A stretch of 64,000 bases of DNA from Baylisascaris procyonis (taxonomy: Eukaryota > Nematoda > Chromadorea > Rhabditida > Ascarididae), in NCBI GenBank assembly GCA_037389465.1, contig JAZARR010000250.1, forward strand, positions 1,860,001 through 1,924,000, written 5' to 3'. The notes below the pieces were generated by a model that searched no databases, was not told the origin of the DNA, and saw only the letters and a list, made by a program, of their open reading frames with translations. The position numbers and the translations under genes are program-made. This document shows, in pieces, positions 60,901-64,000 of the stretch. Position 1 is the first letter of the stretch. Every line of letters starts with the position of its first letter.

Positions 60901-63362
60901 GACTTTCATAAATTGAATTATATTATTCGCTTCTCGTAGCGAGCATTTCTACATCGAGTAGCACATGGAGAACATATCAGAGAGTTCGGCACATTGTGTT
61001 TTTTTTGCGACAAGATTCATTAAAGTTAATCTCATCGATAAATATAATTAAAACGATCGGACTTGTGCAAAATGTGTGTTATCCGACGTGACTGCATTCG
61101 ATTCCTTTTTTTTTACAAACCGCTAGCTGTTAATTCATCTTGGGGAACCTTGGATCGGTTTTTGATGGGCATTTCATAGTATCTTTGATTGCCTATTACT
61201 TATACAGCAAGTAATCGATCGCAATGAATTTTAAAAAATTTGCCAAATAACTTATGCTGCGGTCATGCTCACAAAGTTGCATTCGACGTAACATTTATGG
61301 CGCGCGAGTTGGAACTTTTTTTAGTGGGGGAGGGGGGCAAATGCAGGTAATTTTAGGTGCATATGCGTAGGACACAAGTCCCCTTGATACGATGTGTTGA
61401 AAACGTTACAAAAGCGCGTCAAAGTGATGTATATATGGGCGTAGTATTGTAGTATAGTATTGCAGTATAGGCGTAGTATAGTATTGTCGTCGCATGAGCT
61501 TAAAGGTCGTCATTTGTGCCGAGTATGTATTAGGTAACTTACTTGGATTAAGCTATCTGGTATTTTTGTTTATATTTGTTGAAAACCGTTTTTTCAAGCT
61601 CTGATTAGTTAGTAACGGATGGGAACATCTTCATTATTGCTGTTATTTCAAGGTTATTATTTGAAAACTATTTTCTATATTGATTTCTATGAGTTGATAA
61701 ATTCATAGCAACGTATCGTGCCTAAGCTAAGCTAATTGGATTTATAGATTAGACAGAGTTGAAGAAACAGCGCTTGTTGTTTGACCTTATATGGATTATG
61801 TTTATATATAATATTATTGAGATGGAAAAGAGCTTCAAATCGCCAAACTGTGTAATTATTAAAGATCTGTCGTGTGTATTCACTCTGAATATATTTTTGC
61901 AGAGCGTCATAACACAGTTGAGGGATATAGTCTTGTCCAGGTGGCATGCTATATTCGATTGGAACGAGCTCAATTGCCACAGATGGCACTGCTGATCGTT
62001 AAAACTGAACAGCTCTCACCTTCGCAACTTGTCATTGTATGTCATTTCATATACGATTTTATATACTTGGCCCAGCAGTTTTTTATACTGATGAATAAAT
62101 GACTCATATATATGGCTGAAAAGTTTCCAGAAGAATTTATTTGGGGGTAAATTTGTTCGATTGTATAATGGCTGAGGGACAGGTGATGAGGGTCGTTAAT
62201 GTAAACTTAATTGGTGCCGAGGTGATTGAGAGTTCCGTAAAATAATTTCTAGAATAGGTCAGTTAGTGGTGTTAGGGAGAGGGGGGATATATTTTTGCAT
62301 TTGTTTATTTCGCTGCTGAATAGTTTTTTTATTTTTTATTTTATCGTTATATTAATGAAAATCGTGTTATAATTCAATTAGAAATATTCACGCTGTGAAA
62401 TGTATAAATGGTTTCGTAACATCTTTGTTACAATACTCATTTAAATGAGCAATAAAATAGCATCTATTCGAAAAATTGATAAATTAAAAAGAAGTAAGTT
62501 AAATAAGCAGAATATATTTTGGATCGAGTTGCATTAAATGGCAAATAAGAGCTATTAAAGATCTTTGGAGCACAAATAGAGTGATTGAAGCATTTATTTA
62601 TGGCGTTGGTGTGGGTATTTGAAAAAAAAAAGCTTGAGTAACTCAGAATGAGTTTAGGAGAGAAAAGTGGATCAGCTAAAGTTTTCATCAAATCATCCAC
62701 ACTCTCTCTACCGATCCCGAATTGAAAAGAGAAAGCGAGACAGTGGTATCTCGAGAATATAGCATAGTAAGGAGAAATTTAGTGGAATTAATCCTGGATT
62801 TTGGAGATTTTTGAGCCCTTCGACATAAGCTTAATCAAGTGAGCTACTCAGTTGACCGAAAATATACTCAGCAAAGAACAAACCTCCGCTGAATTTGGCA
62901 CTGAAATACTCCATTTATTTTTTGCTTCCCACTTTCTTTGTGAATAATGAGGAGAGAGTTGAGTTTTTGCGATGAAAAGAGATCATTTAATTATCGGATC
63001 AACACTGAGAAAATAATGTTCGAGGAGGTTTCTGTGTAATTTTCCGATATATTTCTAGCCACGTGCCGTGTTTGTATGGCCTATAACCTTCCCCTGGAGC
63101 TTTACTGTCTGAGCATTGCGCATCGCGGAGTTTAGTTATATTTGGCAAATTGTTGTATTCGATTTATGAATGAAACGGGATCGATCATCTATTATGAATA
63201 ATATGGTGGATTTTTTTTAGTTGGAAAGTATTGTGGTCAGGTGAAATGAATTTGCAGAGAACATTGAATGAGCCAATTGAAATTATTTTTATTATGACGG
63301 CATTACTCGCGCGAATGTATCGATGGCCAGTAGCCGAGGATCTTGACAACAATTGGCAAGTG
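57961..63362 (+). CDS. Unrecognised protein with two SUMO-interaction-like motifs (partial, 3' end outside window)
   Basis: Exons: 57961-58230, 58528-58676, 59276-59402, 60173-60314, 61903-62036, 63258-63362, all in phase (309 codons so far). The ATG at 57961 is the first in frame, but an acceptor-like TTTTTTTAAG just before it means an upstream exon could exist. The N-terminal 90 residues are polar and end with IVVIDLLDDDE (from residue 68). A second hydrophobic-acidic motif, EITVIMDSADL, follows in exon 2. Both fit SUMO-interacting motifs (hydrophobic core beside acidic residues). From exon 3 on, the sequence looks helical (VVAYHVEKLSIGEVAESM; VQVACYIRLERAQLPQMALL; EIIFIMTALLARMYRWP), perhaps a helical-repeat or protein-binding domain. 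I do not recognise the family. A nuclear, SUMO-dependent adaptor role is a guess. The last donor (GTG/GTATGC) shows that it continues past 63362. Confidence 0.68.
58262..58335. repeat. AT-rich microsatellite (AAATAT type)
   Basis: Repeated AAATATA units about 30 bp downstream of an exon donor. Confidence 0.85.
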
Positions 63363-63389
63363 GTATGCTGCCCATCTATATTTGTGATG

Positions 63390-63435
<46 letters not shown>

Positions 63436-63480
63436 TAATATCAGTAAAAAGATTTTCATGTAAGATATGTGAAAAAAAAG

Positions 63481-63528
<48 letters not shown>

Positions 63529-64000
63529 CTTTTTTTCACATATCTTACATGAAAATCTTTTATGAGGATTACTGATATTAGGCACACATTCTTTTTTCGA
63601 ATGTTCCATCCGATCAGTGGAGGGTATATGAGTGGAAAATAAATGGAATCTATGAAAGTTGCTGCCATCATTGTTATATTCTGTTTAAAGTATAAAGGAA
63701 GGTAAATGGCATCGAATATAAAGGCATGCATTAAAGAATTCTGTTTAAAGCACTCATATTGGAAGTGCTAGGCAAACAACCGCATCCACCAATGCGTAGA
63801 TATGACTTCTTTATGATGCCGTCTTGCTTGTGGAAGTTTGCGTAACGAGCCTCACAAAAATGAGCTTTTCATTAAGTTTTGTTGCTCGAAGTGTGTGATT
63901 TAGGTTAGTGTAGTGAGTAAAATTACAAAAAGCACATATCGTGCCAATCTCTCTAGCCTAAATACAAGAAGGTCGATTGAGTTTCAGTGAACATAATACA
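63363..64000. other. Right-edge intron sequence
   Basis: Follows the donor of the last recognised exon of the SIM-containing gene. It contains the paired TA tracts and inverted repeat described separately. I see no further exon before the window ends. Confidence 0.45.
63392..63580. repeat. Long inverted repeat with two (TA)n tracts
   Basis: A (TA)n tract at 63392-63432 is followed by an arm of about 50 bases (AAAAGATTTTCATGTAAGAT onward), a second (TA)n tract (63484-63525), and then the reverse complement of the arm ending near 63580. The central 40 bases of each arm match except for one A/T-run length difference; the outer ends match with a few mismatches (TCAGTAAT versus ATTACTGA). The whole is self-complementary and can form a large hairpin or cruciform. 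Confidence 0.9.

Noticed and set aside
63185..63575. Tyrosine/isoleucine repeat frames on both strands
   Set aside because: Produced by the (TA)n tracts; not coding.

Overview
The window looks like nuclear DNA of a nematode. It is AT-rich and full of microsatellites. Its protein-coding genes are split into short exons (12-350 bp) separated by introns of hundreds to thousands of bases. Acceptors are mostly TTTCAG or TTGCAG without a separate upstream polypyrimidine tract, and donors are often GTAAG or GTGAG. A nematode-style cytosolic tyrosine phosphatase fits this. The long, repeat-laden introns suggest a parasitic or large-genome chromadorean rather than a compact Caenorhabditis-like genome. 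No species is claimed. All gene models were built by hand from conserved protein segments, reading phase and splice signals.

Layout. On the minus strand, reading right to left: a protein tyrosine phosphatase (39760-31159, complete, 420 aa predicted), a TRAIP-type RING E3 ligase (29009-16342, complete, 447 aa predicted) and a TMUB-type membrane ubiquitin-like protein (12169-3100). Between TRAIP and TMUB (12.9-15.9 kb) lie several coding-like minus-strand pieces, two of them ankyrin-like and interrupted by stops, probably a decaying or poorly resolved ankyrin gene. TRAIP intron 3 is almost entirely a 4.85-kb, strongly strand-asymmetric minisatellite (21270-26127), the most conspicuous structure in the window. 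Between 40.8 and 42.3 kb, minus-strand exons end in a SOCS-box-like segment.

On the plus strand, a ZCCHC8-type zinc-knuckle/PSP protein of the nuclear exosome targeting (NEXT) complex runs from at least 43026 to 52849; its first exon was not found. It is followed by an unrecognised gene (57961 to beyond 63362) that encodes two SUMO-interaction-like motifs and then a helical region. That gene runs off the right edge.

TRAIP, TMUB, the SOCS-box-like gene and the SIM-containing gene all touch ubiquitin or SUMO biology. ZCCHC8 acts in nuclear RNA decay and the phosphatase in tyrosine signalling. Nothing shows that the genes are co-transcribed. Non-coding features include microsatellites, a 54-bp minisatellite near the left end, a 284-bp segment bounded by 15-bp direct repeats, a long cruciform-prone inverted repeat at 63.4 kb, and two short palindromic motifs that recur more often than expected.
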